DNA of 64,000 bases from positions 62,001 through 126,000 of the forward strand of contig CAZIFA010000005.1 in the NCBI GenBank assembly GCA_964539025.1, read 5' to 3'. Positions 7,907 to 16,497 of this stretch are shown here, one piece after another. The translations under genes were made by a program, and so were the position numbers. Source of the DNA: Micavibrio_A sp964539025 (lineage in GTDB: Bacteria; Pseudomonadota; Alphaproteobacteria; Micavibrionales; Micavibrionaceae). Position 1 is the stretch's first letter; every line of letters starts with the position of its first letter. A model generated the notes under the pieces. That model searched no databases and was not told where the DNA came from. It worked only from the letters and a program-made list of their open reading frames with translations.

Positions 7907-8291
7907 AGAAATTTTCGGATGGGGCGTATCAAAACCGGCGATGGAAGAAGAATCTATCACAGGTTTTTCAAATTATGTCATGAGCACGGCCTATTCCATG
8001 GCGCACATGCATCAAGCCTTTTACGATTGGCGCACCAAGCCGGAACTCGCCGATAAATTCACCAATCCCAATAATATCGTCAGGACAATTTTTCTTGAGG
8101 CGGCAGCCAGACATTCCAGAGAAGCACGAACAAATCAAATCACACTTCCTGTAGAAAGCCATGTCATCGATCTATGCAATGAAATTCGTGATGAATATGA
8201 ACTTTTTAAGTCGCCGTGTGTGTACTGGAAGCCGGGTGAGGTAGAGATTCTGGCGGCAAAAATCATGGCACCCGGACCATCCGTCGGGTAA
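7890..8291 (+). CDS. Unrecognised 133 aa protein in the paralogue operon
   Basis: 133 aa, overlapping the end of the upstream gene by 17 bases. It starts MFNLLREIFGWGV, a short amphipathic segment, then is soluble and mostly helical with many charged residues and YDWRTKPELADKF in the middle. No family recognised and not obviously related to the two upstream paralogues. It converges on cheR with only 13 bases between the stops and no terminator. Tight coupling suggests that the three genes form one transcript. Confidence 0.65.
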   Translation: MFNLLREIFGWGVSKPAMEEESITGFSNYVMSTAYSMAHMHQAFYDWRTKPELADKFTNPNNIVRTIFLEAAARHSREARTNQITLPVESHVIDLCNEIRDEYELFKSPCVYWKPGEVEILAAKIMAPGPSVG

Positions 8292-8304
8292 AACGATTCA
8301 TAAA

Positions 8305-9201
8305 TCAGGCTTTTATGTCAGACTGAACGCCAGTGCGTGCCGCAGGGAGATGTGTGGATGCCGCGGTAGCAGACGCCGTGATCGCCGTGCAGCCGGGTTT
8401 GATATACATACCGCGTGTGTTTTCCAAAGGTTTGAAAAGATCGGTGATGCCGAGCACGGTTTCCGCACCACCCAGGAACATGAAGCCATCGTCGGGCATC
8501 AGCGTCGCCATATTTTGCAGCACTCGCGCCTTTGTGTCGCGATCAAAATAAATTAGCACGTTGCGGCAGAAGATGATGTCGAATTTTCCCAACATCGCCA
8601 TCGGCGTCAGCAGGTTGAAAAATTTATATTGTATCATCGATTTAATGTCGTGTTTCAAATGCCAGCGATCACCCCTTTGATCGAAATATTTCATCAGCAT
8701 GTTGATGGGCAGGCCGCGCTGGACTTCGAACTGGCTGTATTCACCTTTTTTGGCGATGTCGATGACTTCGGTGGAAATGTCAGTCGCGATGATTTCTATG
8801 TTCCAGCCGGAGAGTTTTGTCGCGTTTTCTTTGAGCAGCATGGCGAGTGAGTAGGGTTCCTGACCCGTCGATCCGGCTGCGCACCAGATGCGGGCGCGTT
8901 TTGCGTTTCCGCGTGTTTTGAGTAAATGGGGTATGACGATATCGCGGAATTGGTCGAACGGTTTCATATCACGGAAGAACGAAGTTTCGTTCGTCGTCAT
9001 CGCCTCAACGATATCCTTGATGAGATCGGGCGAGGGCATGGCACGCAGTGCCAGCGTCATCGCCTCTAAATTCACATAGTTCCATTTTTTGGCGATAGGC
9101 GTAAGGCGGGAATCAAGCAGATAGGATTTATCGGGCGTCAGGGTCAGCCCTGACTTCTCCTTCAATAGATCTTTGTATAATTCGAAATCGCTGATCCGCA
9201 T
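8305..9201 (-). CDS. cheR: Chemotaxis protein methyltransferase CheR
   Basis: 298 aa. It methylates glutamates on chemoreceptors using S-adenosylmethionine, raising kinase activity during adaptation. The N-terminal all-alpha CheR domain (about 1-75) is followed by the SAM-binding domain with WCAAGSTGQEPYSLAM (the SAM loop) and FDIIFCRNVLIYF. Last gene of the chemotaxis operon, 8 bases after cheB, with AAAGGG before the ATG. No TPR or receiver-binding pentapeptide region is obvious; the C-terminus has a short Ala/Thr-rich tail. Confidence 0.95.
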   Translation of the reverse strand: MRISDFELYKDLLKEKSGLTLTPDKSYLLDSRLTPIAKKWNYVNLEAMTLALRAMPSPDLIKDIVEAMTTNETSFFRDMKPFDQFRDIVIPHLLKTRGNAKRARIWCAAGSTGQEPYSLAMLLKENATKLSGWNIEIIATDISTEVIDIAKKGEYSQFEVQRGLPINMLMKYFDQRGDRWHLKHDIKSMIQYKFFNLLTPMAMLGKFDIIFCRNVLIYFDRDTKARVLQNMATLMPDDGFMFLGGAETVLGITDLFKPLENTRGMYIKPGCTAITASATAASTHLPAARTGVQSDIKA

Positions 9202-9209
9202 GATACCCT

Positions 9210-10373
9210 TTAAATTTTTCCGAATGCCTGTCTAACAAACGGGCCGATATCCTGCAAGGGCAGGACGGATGTACACAGGCCGTGTGTTGCCACAGCGCCC
9301 GGCATGCCCCACACGACGGATGTTTCCTGATCTTGCGCCACGACGCGCCCGCCGCCCGCGACCACTTCGCGGCAGCCGGGCAATCCATCCGCGCCCATGC
9401 CGGTTAGGATGACGGTCAGAAATTTCGGACCCCACACTTTGATCGCCGAGCGCAGCATCGGATCGACCGATGGTTTGCAGAAATTTTCCGGAGGGCCGTT
9501 ATCAAGCACGATGCGGATTTGATTGTCTTTGCGCTCAAACGTCATGTGCATACCGCCAGGCGCGACATAGACTTTGCCGTTTTCAATGGCCATGCCGGCT
9601 TCGCCTTCGAATGCGGGGACGCCCGTTTGCTGGGCGATATGCTGGGCAAGAATCCGCGTGAAGGTTGCGGGCATGTGTTGTGTGACGATGATAGGCACGT
9701 CGAAATTTTTGAAACTGGCGATGACTTTGAACAAAGCCTGCGGCCCACCCGTGGAACTGCCTATCGCCAGAAGATTGGGACGGAAGATTTCTCCGGGCGG
9801 GTTCTTGCGCAATTCGTACGATGTTTTTTGTTTGAGCGCGGCGTTCTGTCCGCCCACGAAAGTCCCGGCACCGATTGGGGCGGTGGTGGCGGGGCGTGAC
9901 AGGGCAGCGGAATCTTTCCTGTTGCCCAGAGCCTTTACAATGCGCAGCACGTCAGATTTGAAGCCGGTGGGTGAGCTGATGTCAGAGGAGTTGCTCGGCT
10001 TTGCGATGCAGTCCGTTGCGCCGAGCGCGAGCGCCTTTAACGTGATTTCGGCGTTACGCGCGGTGAGGGTAGAACACATGATGACTTTGACGCCGGGAGA
10101 AGCGGCCAGAATTTTGGGCAGCGCCGTGATGCCGTCCATCACCGGCATTTCAACATCCAAGATGATGATATCGGGATTATAACGCGCGGCAGAATTTATG
10201 GCCTGTTCGCCGTTGGCAACCGAAGCGACGACCTTGATTTCAGGATCGGTTTCAAGGATGCGGGTGATCAGCCCACGCACAACCGCAGAATCGTCGACCA
10301 GCATCACATGCGTGATGCCGGGGGCGGAATCTTTGCCGGAATTTCCGGCGGCTGGCGGTGTGAGAGGAGGCAT
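9210..10373 (-). CDS. cheB: Chemotaxis response regulator protein-glutamate methylesterase CheB
   Basis: 387 aa. It removes methyl groups from receptors and deamidates glutamines. An N-terminal receiver domain (about 20-140) carries phosphoacceptor Asp73 in ILDVEMPVMDG. A Ser/Pro-rich linker leads to the methylesterase domain with catalytic Ser207 (IGSSTGGPQAL), His233 (TQHMP) and Asp329 (GMGADG), so the enzyme looks intact. An approximately 20-residue Pro/Gly extension precedes the receiver. It sits between cheY and cheR, all minus strand, in one operon. Confidence 0.96.
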   Translation of the reverse strand: MPPLTPPAAGNSGKDSAPGITHVMLVDDSAVVRGLITRILETDPEIKVVASVANGEQAINSAARYNPDIIILDVEMPVMDGITALPKILAASPGVKVIMCSTLTARNAEITLKALALGATDCIAKPSNSSDISSPTGFKSDVLRIVKALGNRKDSAALSRPATTAPIGAGTFVGGQNAALKQKTSYELRKNPPGEIFRPNLLAIGSSTGGPQALFKVIASFKNFDVPIIVTQHMPATFTRILAQHIAQQTGVPAFEGEAGMAIENGKVYVAPGGMHMTFERKDNQIRIVLDNGPPENFCKPSVDPMLRSAIKVWGPKFLTVILTGMGADGLPGCREVVAGGGRVVAQDQETSVVWGMPGAVATHGLCTSVLPLQDIGPFVRQAFGKI

Positions 10374-10386
10374 TGATACCCTAAAT

Positions 10387-10764
10387 TTATCCGGCGCTGT
10401 TGATTAGGCCGATCTGTGAGAATTTGGATTCTATGATTTCGGAATCGAACGGTTTCATGATGTATTCGTTGGCACCCGCGTTCATCGCGCGGGTGATGTG
10501 GGCCATGTCGTTTTCCGTGGTGCAGAAGATCACCTTCGGACCGCTGCCCGACGGCATCTGGCGCAATTTTTCCAGAAATTCTATGCCGCTCATCACCGGC
10601 ATGTTCCAATCCAACAAAATAGCATCGGGCATTTTCTGGCTGCAATAATCATAGGCCTTTTGCCCATCTTCAGCCTCTTCACACGAAAACCCCAAATCTT
10701 CGACAATCCTGCGGGCGACCTTTCGCACCACGCGGCTGTCATCGACAACTAAACAAGACGGCAT
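10387..10764 (-). CDS. cheY: Chemotaxis response regulator CheY
   Basis: 125 aa single receiver domain. When phosphorylated by CheA it binds the flagellar switch (FliM/FliN) and changes rotation. Acidic pair Asp8/Asp9 (VVDDS), phosphoacceptor Asp52 (ILLDWNMPVMSG), CTTEND with the signalling Thr, and the Lys of YIMKPF are all present. ATG 10764 (MPSCLVVDD) with upstream GGGGAG is preferred to the in-frame TTG at 10782. Third gene of the operon. It could be one of several CheY proteins in the genome; it is named from context. Confidence 0.93.
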   Translation of the reverse strand: MPSCLVVDDSRVVRKVARRIVEDLGFSCEEAEDGQKAYDYCSQKMPDAILLDWNMPVMSGIEFLEKLRQMPSGSGPKVIFCTTENDMAHITRAMNAGANEYIMKPFDSEIIESKFSQIGLINSAG

Positions 10765-10791
10765 TTTTACGCTACTCCCCAATATAGTTTA

Positions 10792-11274
10792 CTATGATAC
10801 TTTAGTTTCCAATCCCTCCAGCAGGCGCGGGACATCCAGCACCACTAGAAGTTTGTCTTTCAGGCGATAGATGCCCTGGCTGACATCGCGCCATTGCGGA
10901 TCCAGCGTAGCAGGACTTTTCTCGTAATCCTGTTGATCAAGCGACATGACATCGCCGACCTTATCGATCATCAGGCTGTAGAGTTCGTTCTGGTTTTCGA
11001 CCACGACACTCATTTCCTGCGAATTGTCTTTCACGTGCGGCGGAAGGCCAAGGCATGCGCGGACATCGATGGCGGTGACGATGCGCCCGCGCAGATTGAG
11101 AGAACCTGCAACGGCGGGCGGGGCGAGAGGGACTCTCGTTACATGTTGCGCACCCAGAACATCCTGCACTTGAAGGATCGGAATGCCGAAAATCTGATCG
11201 GCGATCATGATGGTCAAGAAATCACTGGTCCTGCTTAAGGATTCAGATTTTACTGCGGCGGCTCCGGCACTCAT
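10792..11274 (-). CDS. cheW: Chemotaxis coupling protein CheW
   Basis: 160 aa, a single CheW domain covering about residues 18-155 (FLTIMIADQIFGIPILQVQDV; LNLRGRIVTAIDVRACLGL). It couples CheA to chemoreceptors at the cell pole. The ATG overlaps the cheA stop (ATGA, 11274-11271), indicating translational coupling. No receptor gene is present in the window. Confidence 0.95.
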   Translation of the reverse strand: MSAGAAAVKSESLSRTSDFLTIMIADQIFGIPILQVQDVLGAQHVTRVPLAPPAVAGSLNLRGRIVTAIDVRACLGLPPHVKDNSQEMSVVVENQNELYSLMIDKVGDVMSLDQQDYEKSPATLDPQWRDVSQGIYRLKDKLLVVLDVPRLLEGLETKVS

Positions 11275-13979
11275 CGTGCACCTCCTACAACTTTGGTGGG
11301 CGAGGTTACATCGTTTGTTACCAATGTTTCGGTCAGCGTGTTCAGCAGCGTGTCACGATCGAACTTGGCGATGTAGCGGGAAAAGCCGACATCGAGACCG
11401 TGGCTGATATCCTGATCGGTCGCGTGGCTGGTGAGGGCAACCATGGGCGTGTCGCGCCAGCGTGAATTTTCTTCGCGCACTTTTTTGGCGAATTCGAAAC
11501 CGTTCATCTGCGGCATTTCGATATCGGAGACGATGATGTCGAATTTTTCGCCGTTCTCACGCATTTCCAGCGCAGAGATGGGCGATTCCAGCGTCGTAAC
11601 GTTATAACCTGCAACCTTCAAAAGCGGCGTGAGCATGTTGCGGAAGAAAGGAGAGTCATCGACCAGCAGAACGCGGCGGCCTTGCGTAGAGGAACGGCCA
11701 AAAGATTCATCGCCGTGACGTTTGAACCAATCTTTGTTGGTGGAGCGGATATAATGGCCGATATCGACGATATCGGTCGCCTTGCCGCCGATAATTGCGC
11801 TGCCGACGATACCCGAGGACGAGCCGGAAACCTGTACGTTGACGATTTCTTCGGTGATATCGACGATTTCATTGACCACGAGGCCCATCGTGCTGCTCTC
11901 ATCCGAAAAAACGAGGACGGGTTTTTTGCCAGGGTCTTTCATATTGACGGTTGTATCGAAAGGCACGAGTGGCATCAATTGGCCGCGATACTGAATCATA
12001 TGCTGCCCGCTGGAAATCTCGACATCACCAGTGTTGACTTCCTCAAGCCGGGCAACGAGCGAAAGCGGGACTGCTTTTGGTGTGCCGTCGGACGTACGGA
12101 AAAGGAGCAACGAGGTTTTGTCCATAGTGTGCCCGGTTTTGTTGTCTGTAACGACACGGGATGAGGCTTCAGCAATATCGGTTTCGCCCGCAGCTCTGGC
12201 CACTCCGTTCGGATCGAGGATCATGATGACCGATCCGTCGCCCAGAATTGTGTTGCCGGAGAAGATTTCGATATCTTTTAGAACCTTGGAGACAGGTTTG
12301 ACGACGATTTCTTCGGTGTCGAACACTTTGTCGACGATGATGCCGAACTGGTACGCGCCGATTTGTGCGACGACGATATATTTGCTCGATTCCGGATTGT
12401 CATTGTTTTGAAGGCCGAGTAGTTCGCTGAGCGCGACGAGGGGGAGGAGTTGATCACGCAGACGGAAGAACGGTGTGCCGTTGATATGTTCTATCTGCAC
12501 GGATGACTTGGAGGACGCCATGACCAATTCACGCACGGCAAGCTGCGGAATGGCGAAGCGTTCGCCGCCGGCCTCAACAATCAGTGCGGAAACGATGGCC
12601 AGAGTCAGCGGGATTTTTATCAGGAAGGTCGAACCCTTTCCTTCCACCGATTTTAAAACGATGGAGCCGCCGATTTTTTCAATGTTGGTGCGTACAACGT
12701 CCATGCCGACGCCGCGACCAGAAACGGACGTGACTTTTTCTGCCGTAGAGAATCCGGCTTTGAAGATATATTGCTGGATGGCCTGATCGGACATTTGCGT
12801 GACTTCTTCTTCGGTGGCGAGGCCGTTCTTGATGATCTTTTCCTTGATCTTGGCGAGTGGCAATCCTTTGCCGTCATCGGTGATCTGGATGATGATGTGG
12901 CCACCCTCGTGGTATGCGCGAAGGACGATTTTACCGGTTTCCGGTTTGCCTTTTGCGACACGGTCAGCGGGGATTTCAACGCCGTGGTCGGCAGAGTTGC
13001 GGACCATGTGCGTGAGCGGGTCCTTGATCATGTCGAGAATCTGACGGTCGAGTTCGGTTTCGGCGCCGATCATTTCCAGATCGATTTTCTTATTCAATTC
13101 CATGGAAAGGTCGCGGATGATGCGCGGCAATTTCGACCATGCGTTGCCGATAGGCTGCATACGGGTTTTCATCACGCCTTCCTGAAGTTCGGAAACGACG
13201 TGGTTGAGGCGTTGCAGAGGGCCTGTAAATTCAGTGTCTTTTTTTGCGCGCAGGGTTTGCAAAAGCTGATTGCGTGTCAGAACGAGTTCAGAGACCAGCG
13301 TCATGAGGTTTTCGAGAACGTCCATGTTGACGCGCAGGGATTGGTCTGCGAGGACGGGACCTCCAGAAGTTTTTGCGCCGTTATCATCGCCTTTGGCGGT
13401 TGCTTCCACTTTGGACTGGGAGGTTTCCATCGCCTTGGCGGCATCGTTGGAATCATTTTCGGGCACGGTCACGATCGTGTCCCATCGGTCTTGTGGCAGA
13501 ACGGGCGTTGAATCGAACAAAGCTTGCAGCGGATCGACAGCGTCTTTAACCGAATCCGGAATAACATCGACGCCGGACGTGCCGTTATCGGGGTTGCCGT
13601 CGCGGCCTTCGAACACGGCGTCGAGTTTTTCGATGAGGGCGGAATCATCGCCTTGCGGTTCGCTCCCCGTTTCTTCCAATCCCGCTACGATCATTTTAAT
13701 GCGATCGAATGATTCAAAAATCAGCGTAACGTAGGCGGGCGTAACTTTCAGATCGCCATCGCGGAATCTTCCCATGACGTTTTCGGCGCGGTGCGCGACG
13801 GTTTCGAGGCGTGGCAGGCCCAAGAAGCCGCAAGTTCCCTTGATCGTGTGCATCAGGCGGAAGATGGAAGAGATCAATTCCCTGTCGTTGGGATTTTGTT
13901 CGAGCTTGACCATATCGAGGTCGAGCGCGCCGAGGCTTTCATTGGTTTCGGTCAAAAATTCTGCAATCAAATCGTCCAT
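11271..13979 (-). CDS. cheA: Hybrid chemotaxis histidine kinase CheA with two CheW-like domains and a receiver
   Basis: 902 aa, longer than the usual 650-750. Domain order: Hpt (1-110; phospho-acceptor His44 in LMHTIKGTCGF), low-complexity linker (about 120-205) in place of a recognisable P2, dimerisation helices (about 215-280), HATPase with HMVRNSADHGVEIP and ITDDGKGLP, a CheW domain (about 470-600), a second CheW-like domain (about 615-750), and a C-terminal receiver (about 765-890) with VLLVDDSPFF and phosphoacceptor Asp in IIVSDIEMPQMNG. It phosphorylates CheY and CheB. The receiver may act as phosphate sink or internal regulator, as in FrzE-type hybrids (inference). A CtrA-box match lies 91-106 bases upstream. 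Confidence 0.95.
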   Translation of the reverse strand: MDDLIAEFLTETNESLGALDLDMVKLEQNPNDRELISSIFRLMHTIKGTCGFLGLPRLETVAHRAENVMGRFRDGDLKVTPAYVTLIFESFDRIKMIVAGLEETGSEPQGDDSALIEKLDAVFEGRDGNPDNGTSGVDVIPDSVKDAVDPLQALFDSTPVLPQDRWDTIVTVPENDSNDAAKAMETSQSKVEATAKGDDNGAKTSGGPVLADQSLRVNMDVLENLMTLVSELVLTRNQLLQTLRAKKDTEFTGPLQRLNHVVSELQEGVMKTRMQPIGNAWSKLPRIIRDLSMELNKKIDLEMIGAETELDRQILDMIKDPLTHMVRNSADHGVEIPADRVAKGKPETGKIVLRAYHEGGHIIIQITDDGKGLPLAKIKEKIIKNGLATEEEVTQMSDQAIQQYIFKAGFSTAEKVTSVSGRGVGMDVVRTNIEKIGGSIVLKSVEGKGSTFLIKIPLTLAIVSALIVEAGGERFAIPQLAVRELVMASSKSSVQIEHINGTPFFRLRDQLLPLVALSELLGLQNNDNPESSKYIVVAQIGAYQFGIIVDKVFDTEEIVVKPVSKVLKDIEIFSGNTILGDGSVIMILDPNGVARAAGETDIAEASSRVVTDNKTGHTMDKTSLLLFRTSDGTPKAVPLSLVARLEEVNTGDVEISSGQHMIQYRGQLMPLVPFDTTVNMKDPGKKPVLVFSDESSTMGLVVNEIVDITEEIVNVQVSGSSSGIVGSAIIGGKATDIVDIGHYIRSTNKDWFKRHGDESFGRSSTQGRRVLLVDDSPFFRNMLTPLLKVAGYNVTTLESPISALEMRENGEKFDIIVSDIEMPQMNGFEFAKKVREENSRWRDTPMVALTSHATDQDISHGLDVGFSRYIAKFDRDTLLNTLTETLVTNDVTSPTKVVGGAR

Positions 13980-14069
13980 GAATACCCGCCCCCGCGCGAG
14001 TGATACCGCGCGTTAAGTTTCGAAAAATGCAAAAATACGTCTAATACACAAGAAAATGACAGAAGACGA

Positions 14070-14085
14070 TTAACGCCCTGTTAAC
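14070..14085 (-). promoter_or_regulatory. CtrA box upstream of cheA
   Basis: TTAA-CGCCCTG-TTAAC: the full TTAA-N7-TTAAC consensus of the cell-cycle regulator CtrA. It lies in the 153-base gap between chpT (ends 14133) and cheA (starts 13979), about 90-105 bases before the cheA ATG. Confidence 0.65.
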
Positions 14086-14132
14086 CCCGTCATTCTAACG
14101 AACGGAAAAATAAAGGAAAGCGACTTTGAAAA

Positions 14133-14840
14133 TTATGCAGCCGTGGGTATGGGGCAATCGAGGGCGAAGGTGACTTTGTCTTCGCGCTTTTCCTTAATAC
14201 GCAGCTTGTAGCCGTAATGTTCGGCGATCACAGAGATGGCGTAAGGGTGGACGAGTCGTGGATCGAGTTCATCGGCAGAGAGTTTTTGTTCCAGCGCGGC
14301 TTCGACATTATCGCGCAGCAGGACGCTTTCACCTTCGGCGATGATCAGGGTTTGGTCGCCTTCGCCGGGGCGGACCATGACATAGCCGCCTTTGACGAGG
14401 CATTCCATAGCGAGCATCAGACCGCACATCAACATCTTGCAGTAGGCGTAGGGAAGGGGTTTGGGGCCGAGATTGCCGTGCGGGTCCCAAGCTTGCGTGA
14501 TTTTGCCATCGCCAGCGATCAGGTTCGAAAACGCCTTTTGCACGTCTTCGGGTTTGATATTAGCGTCGCGCCCGCCCGCGCCGTAAGCGATGCGAAAGGC
14601 CATGAGTTTTGCGGAAGCAGCGGAGGCGCTGTGTGAGATCAGGCCGAGCGCTTCTTTGCGTTGTTCGGGATCGTCGCCCATTTCTTCCATGAATTCGACG
14701 CCGTTGTTGATCGCGCCGACGGGTGAGACGAGATCGTGGCAGATGCGTGAAGCCAGAAGTTCTATCACCGAGGCGGATTTGGATTGTTTGGGTGCTTCGG
14801 CGGGTGTTTCGGGTTGTGGCTGGGCGGTGGTCATAGTCAT
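14133..14840 (-). CDS. chpT: Histidine phosphotransferase ChpT
   Basis: 235 aa. ChpT relays phosphate from the hybrid kinase CckA to CtrA and CpdR. The N-terminal helical hairpin carries the phospho-acceptor His35 in ASRICHDLVSPVGAINNGVEFM, a typical ChpT signature. The C-terminal degenerate HATPase-like domain (about 110-235) includes LPYAYCKMLMCGLMLAMECL. Length matches the family. It is just upstream of the che operon and co-directional, but separated by 153 bases with a CtrA box, so it is probably a separate transcript. CckA is not in the window. Confidence 0.93.
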   Translation of the reverse strand: MTMTTAQPQPETPAEAPKQSKSASVIELLASRICHDLVSPVGAINNGVEFMEEMGDDPEQRKEALGLISHSASAASAKLMAFRIAYGAGGRDANIKPEDVQKAFSNLIAGDGKITQAWDPHGNLGPKPLPYAYCKMLMCGLMLAMECLVKGGYVMVRPGEGDQTLIIAEGESVLLRDNVEAALEQKLSADELDPRLVHPYAISVIAEHYGYKLRIKEKREDKVTFALDCPIPTAA

Positions 14841-14849
14841 CCTCTTCTT

Positions 14850-14910
14850 GTCATCCTGAGGGCATGGCCCGAAGGATCTCTTTGAGATTCTTCGCTTCGC
14901 TCAGAATGAC
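14850..14910. repeat. Dispersed GTCAT/ATGAC palindromic repeat, copy A
   Basis: Starts GTCATCCTGAG and ends CTCAGAATGAC, with inner AAGGATCTC/GAGATTCTT words. It lies between chpT and galU. Same family as 35867-35924, of which it is nearly an inverted version. Confidence 0.8.
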
Positions 14911-14924
14911 AGCAGTTTGAAGGA

Positions 14925-15809
14925 CTATCTGTATTTGTCCAGTAGTTTGCGAACGCTGTCCGCAATTTCGGGGTCGGCTATTCCATAAGCGATGTTGGCT
15001 TCGATAAAGCCTAAACGTGAACCGCAATCATAATGGCCGCCTTCGAAACGCAGGCCGTGGAATGGTTGCTGGCCGATCAGTTTGGCCATGGAGTCGGTGA
15101 GCTGGATTTCGTTGCCCGCGCCGCGTTCAAAAGCTGAAAGATAATCAAAGACTTCCGGCTGTAAGATATAGCGACCCACGACGCACAAACGGCTTGGCGC
15201 AGATTCCGGTTTAGGTTTTTCTACCAATCCACTGATAGAAACTGTTTTTCCGTCATCGTGATCAATTTTTAAGATGCCGTATTTGGATGTGTCCTGAAGC
15301 GGCACTTCTTTCGTCGCGACAACGTTGCCGCCGTGTTGTTTATACACCTCTACCATCTGGGCGAGGCAGCCTTCGGGGTGGTTGATGACGTCGTCCGGCA
15401 AGATGACCGCAAATGGTTCGCGGCCCACGAGATCTTTCGCGCACCAGACGGCGTGGCCGAGGCCGAGCGGTTCGTCCTGATAGGTTGATTTAAGCGCGCC
15501 TTCGGGCAGGTTTGAGGAGCGGAGTTTTTCGAGGATGTCTTTCTTGCCGCGCTTTTCAAGCGAGGATTCCAGATCATCATGTTTTTTAAAGTGTGTTTTT
15601 AAAGCTTCTTTCGAAGGGTTTGTAACAAAAATAAATTCTTCGATTCCAGCTTTGCGTGCTTCTTCGACCGCGTGCTGGATCAACGGGGCTTCGCCGACCG
15701 TGAGCATTTCCTTCGGGATCGCCTTGGTCGCGGGCAAAAACCGCGTGCCGAGCCCTGCCACCGGGAAGACGGCTTTACGAACGGGTTTAAAAGAGGTCGT
15801 GTTTGTCAT
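14925..15809 (-). CDS. galU: UTP-glucose-1-phosphate uridylyltransferase
   Basis: 294 aa from the ATG at 15809 (MTNTTSFKPVRKAVFPVAG). It makes UDP-glucose for envelope polysaccharides. The nucleotide-binding signature GLGTRFLPATKAIPKEML near the N-terminus, FVTNPSKEALKTHF, the LPDD motif and EKPKPESAPS are as in GalU. Upstream in-frame codons exist, but they would add an unlikely hydrophobic MLFFLLRCNN leader. It is flanked by unrelated genes and a repeat. Precursor supply for the glycosyltransferases further along is a plausible link, not shown. Confidence 0.95.
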   Translation of the reverse strand: MTNTTSFKPVRKAVFPVAGLGTRFLPATKAIPKEMLTVGEAPLIQHAVEEARKAGIEEFIFVTNPSKEALKTHFKKHDDLESSLEKRGKKDILEKLRSSNLPEGALKSTYQDEPLGLGHAVWCAKDLVGREPFAVILPDDVINHPEGCLAQMVEVYKQHGGNVVATKEVPLQDTSKYGILKIDHDDGKTVSISGLVEKPKPESAPSRLCVVGRYILQPEVFDYLSAFERGAGNEIQLTDSMAKLIGQQPFHGLRFEGGHYDCGSRLGFIEANIAYGIADPEIADSVRKLLDKYR

Positions 15810-15869
15810 GGGTGGGTTATTGCATCGCAATAAGAAAAAAAGCAAGCTTTTTGGCGTTTACCGATTTAC

Positions 15870-16289
15870 CTATCTTAACAGCAAGTCGCGGGCGGCGTTA
15901 ATCTTTTTGGCCAGCCAGTCCGAGCCTTCCTGGTCAGGATGGACTTTTTTCATCAGGCGGATATGGGCTTCCTTGATGTCGTCGGCACTGGCGCCTTCTT
16001 GGAGGCCCAGAACTTCGTAGGCTTCCTGCCGGTTGAGCGGCATGTCGGAATCCGACCCAAGCTTTTTATTGCGCATATAAGAGATTCCTATGGGCCAGAG
16101 GGCGGTTAGGATCGCAATCGCCACGGGCAGGCGGCCCGTCACGGCGAGGAATAAAGCGGCGAGGCCAATCCCGGCGGCGGCCACCGATAAGAACATGGCA
16201 CGGATCTGCCGTGCATCGGCTTTGAGAAAAAACCGGTAGAAGGCGGCGAGGGCCAGTAGCAGGCCAATGGTTAAAAGGAGATAGGGCAT
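15870..16289 (-). CDS. Membrane-anchored J-domain protein
   Basis: 139 aa. Two or three hydrophobic segments (about residues 1-20, 32-52, 55-70) precede a cytosolic J domain (about 85-139) with the HPD motif in LMKKVHPDQEGSDWLAKKIN. This arrangement resembles TIM14/DnaJ-like membrane co-chaperones common in alphaproteobacteria. It should stimulate DnaK ATPase at the membrane; the client is unknown. It is 60 bases upstream of galU on the same strand and divergent from the aminopeptidase gene across a repeat-bearing interval. Confidence 0.85.
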   Translation of the reverse strand: MPYLLLTIGLLLALAAFYRFFLKADARQIRAMFLSVAAAGIGLAALFLAVTGRLPVAIAILTALWPIGISYMRNKKLGSDSDMPLNRQEAYEVLGLQEGASADDIKEAHIRLMKKVHPDQEGSDWLAKKINAARDLLLR

Positions 16290-16318
16290 GGACTTATACT
16301 AACGCCATTCTCTCCCTT

Positions 16319-16430
16319 CGTCATCCCGGAAGCTATGTCGAACTGCCTAAGGCATAGTGAGACTTGCTATCCGGGATCCATAGGCTGGAGCTTCAACATG
16401 CTATGGGTCCCGGCTTTCGCCGGGATGACG
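16319..16430. repeat. Dispersed GTCAT/ATGAC palindromic repeat, copy B
   Basis: Starts GTCATCCCGGAAGC and ends CGCCGGGATGACG, with inner CTATCCGGGATCC and GGGTCCCGGC words. It fills most of the divergent interval between the J-domain gene and the aminopeptidase. A related short piece (ATTGCCGCG...CTCGCAATGACG) follows at about 16446-16482. Confidence 0.8.
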
Positions 16431-16497
16431 ATAAAGGGCAGGATGGATTGCCGCGTCGGGCTTTGCCCTCCTCGCAATGACGATGTAAGATTGGACC

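Noticed and set aside
12771..13511. 246 aa plus-strand frame inside cheA
   Set aside because: Antisense shadow of the conserved kinase region.
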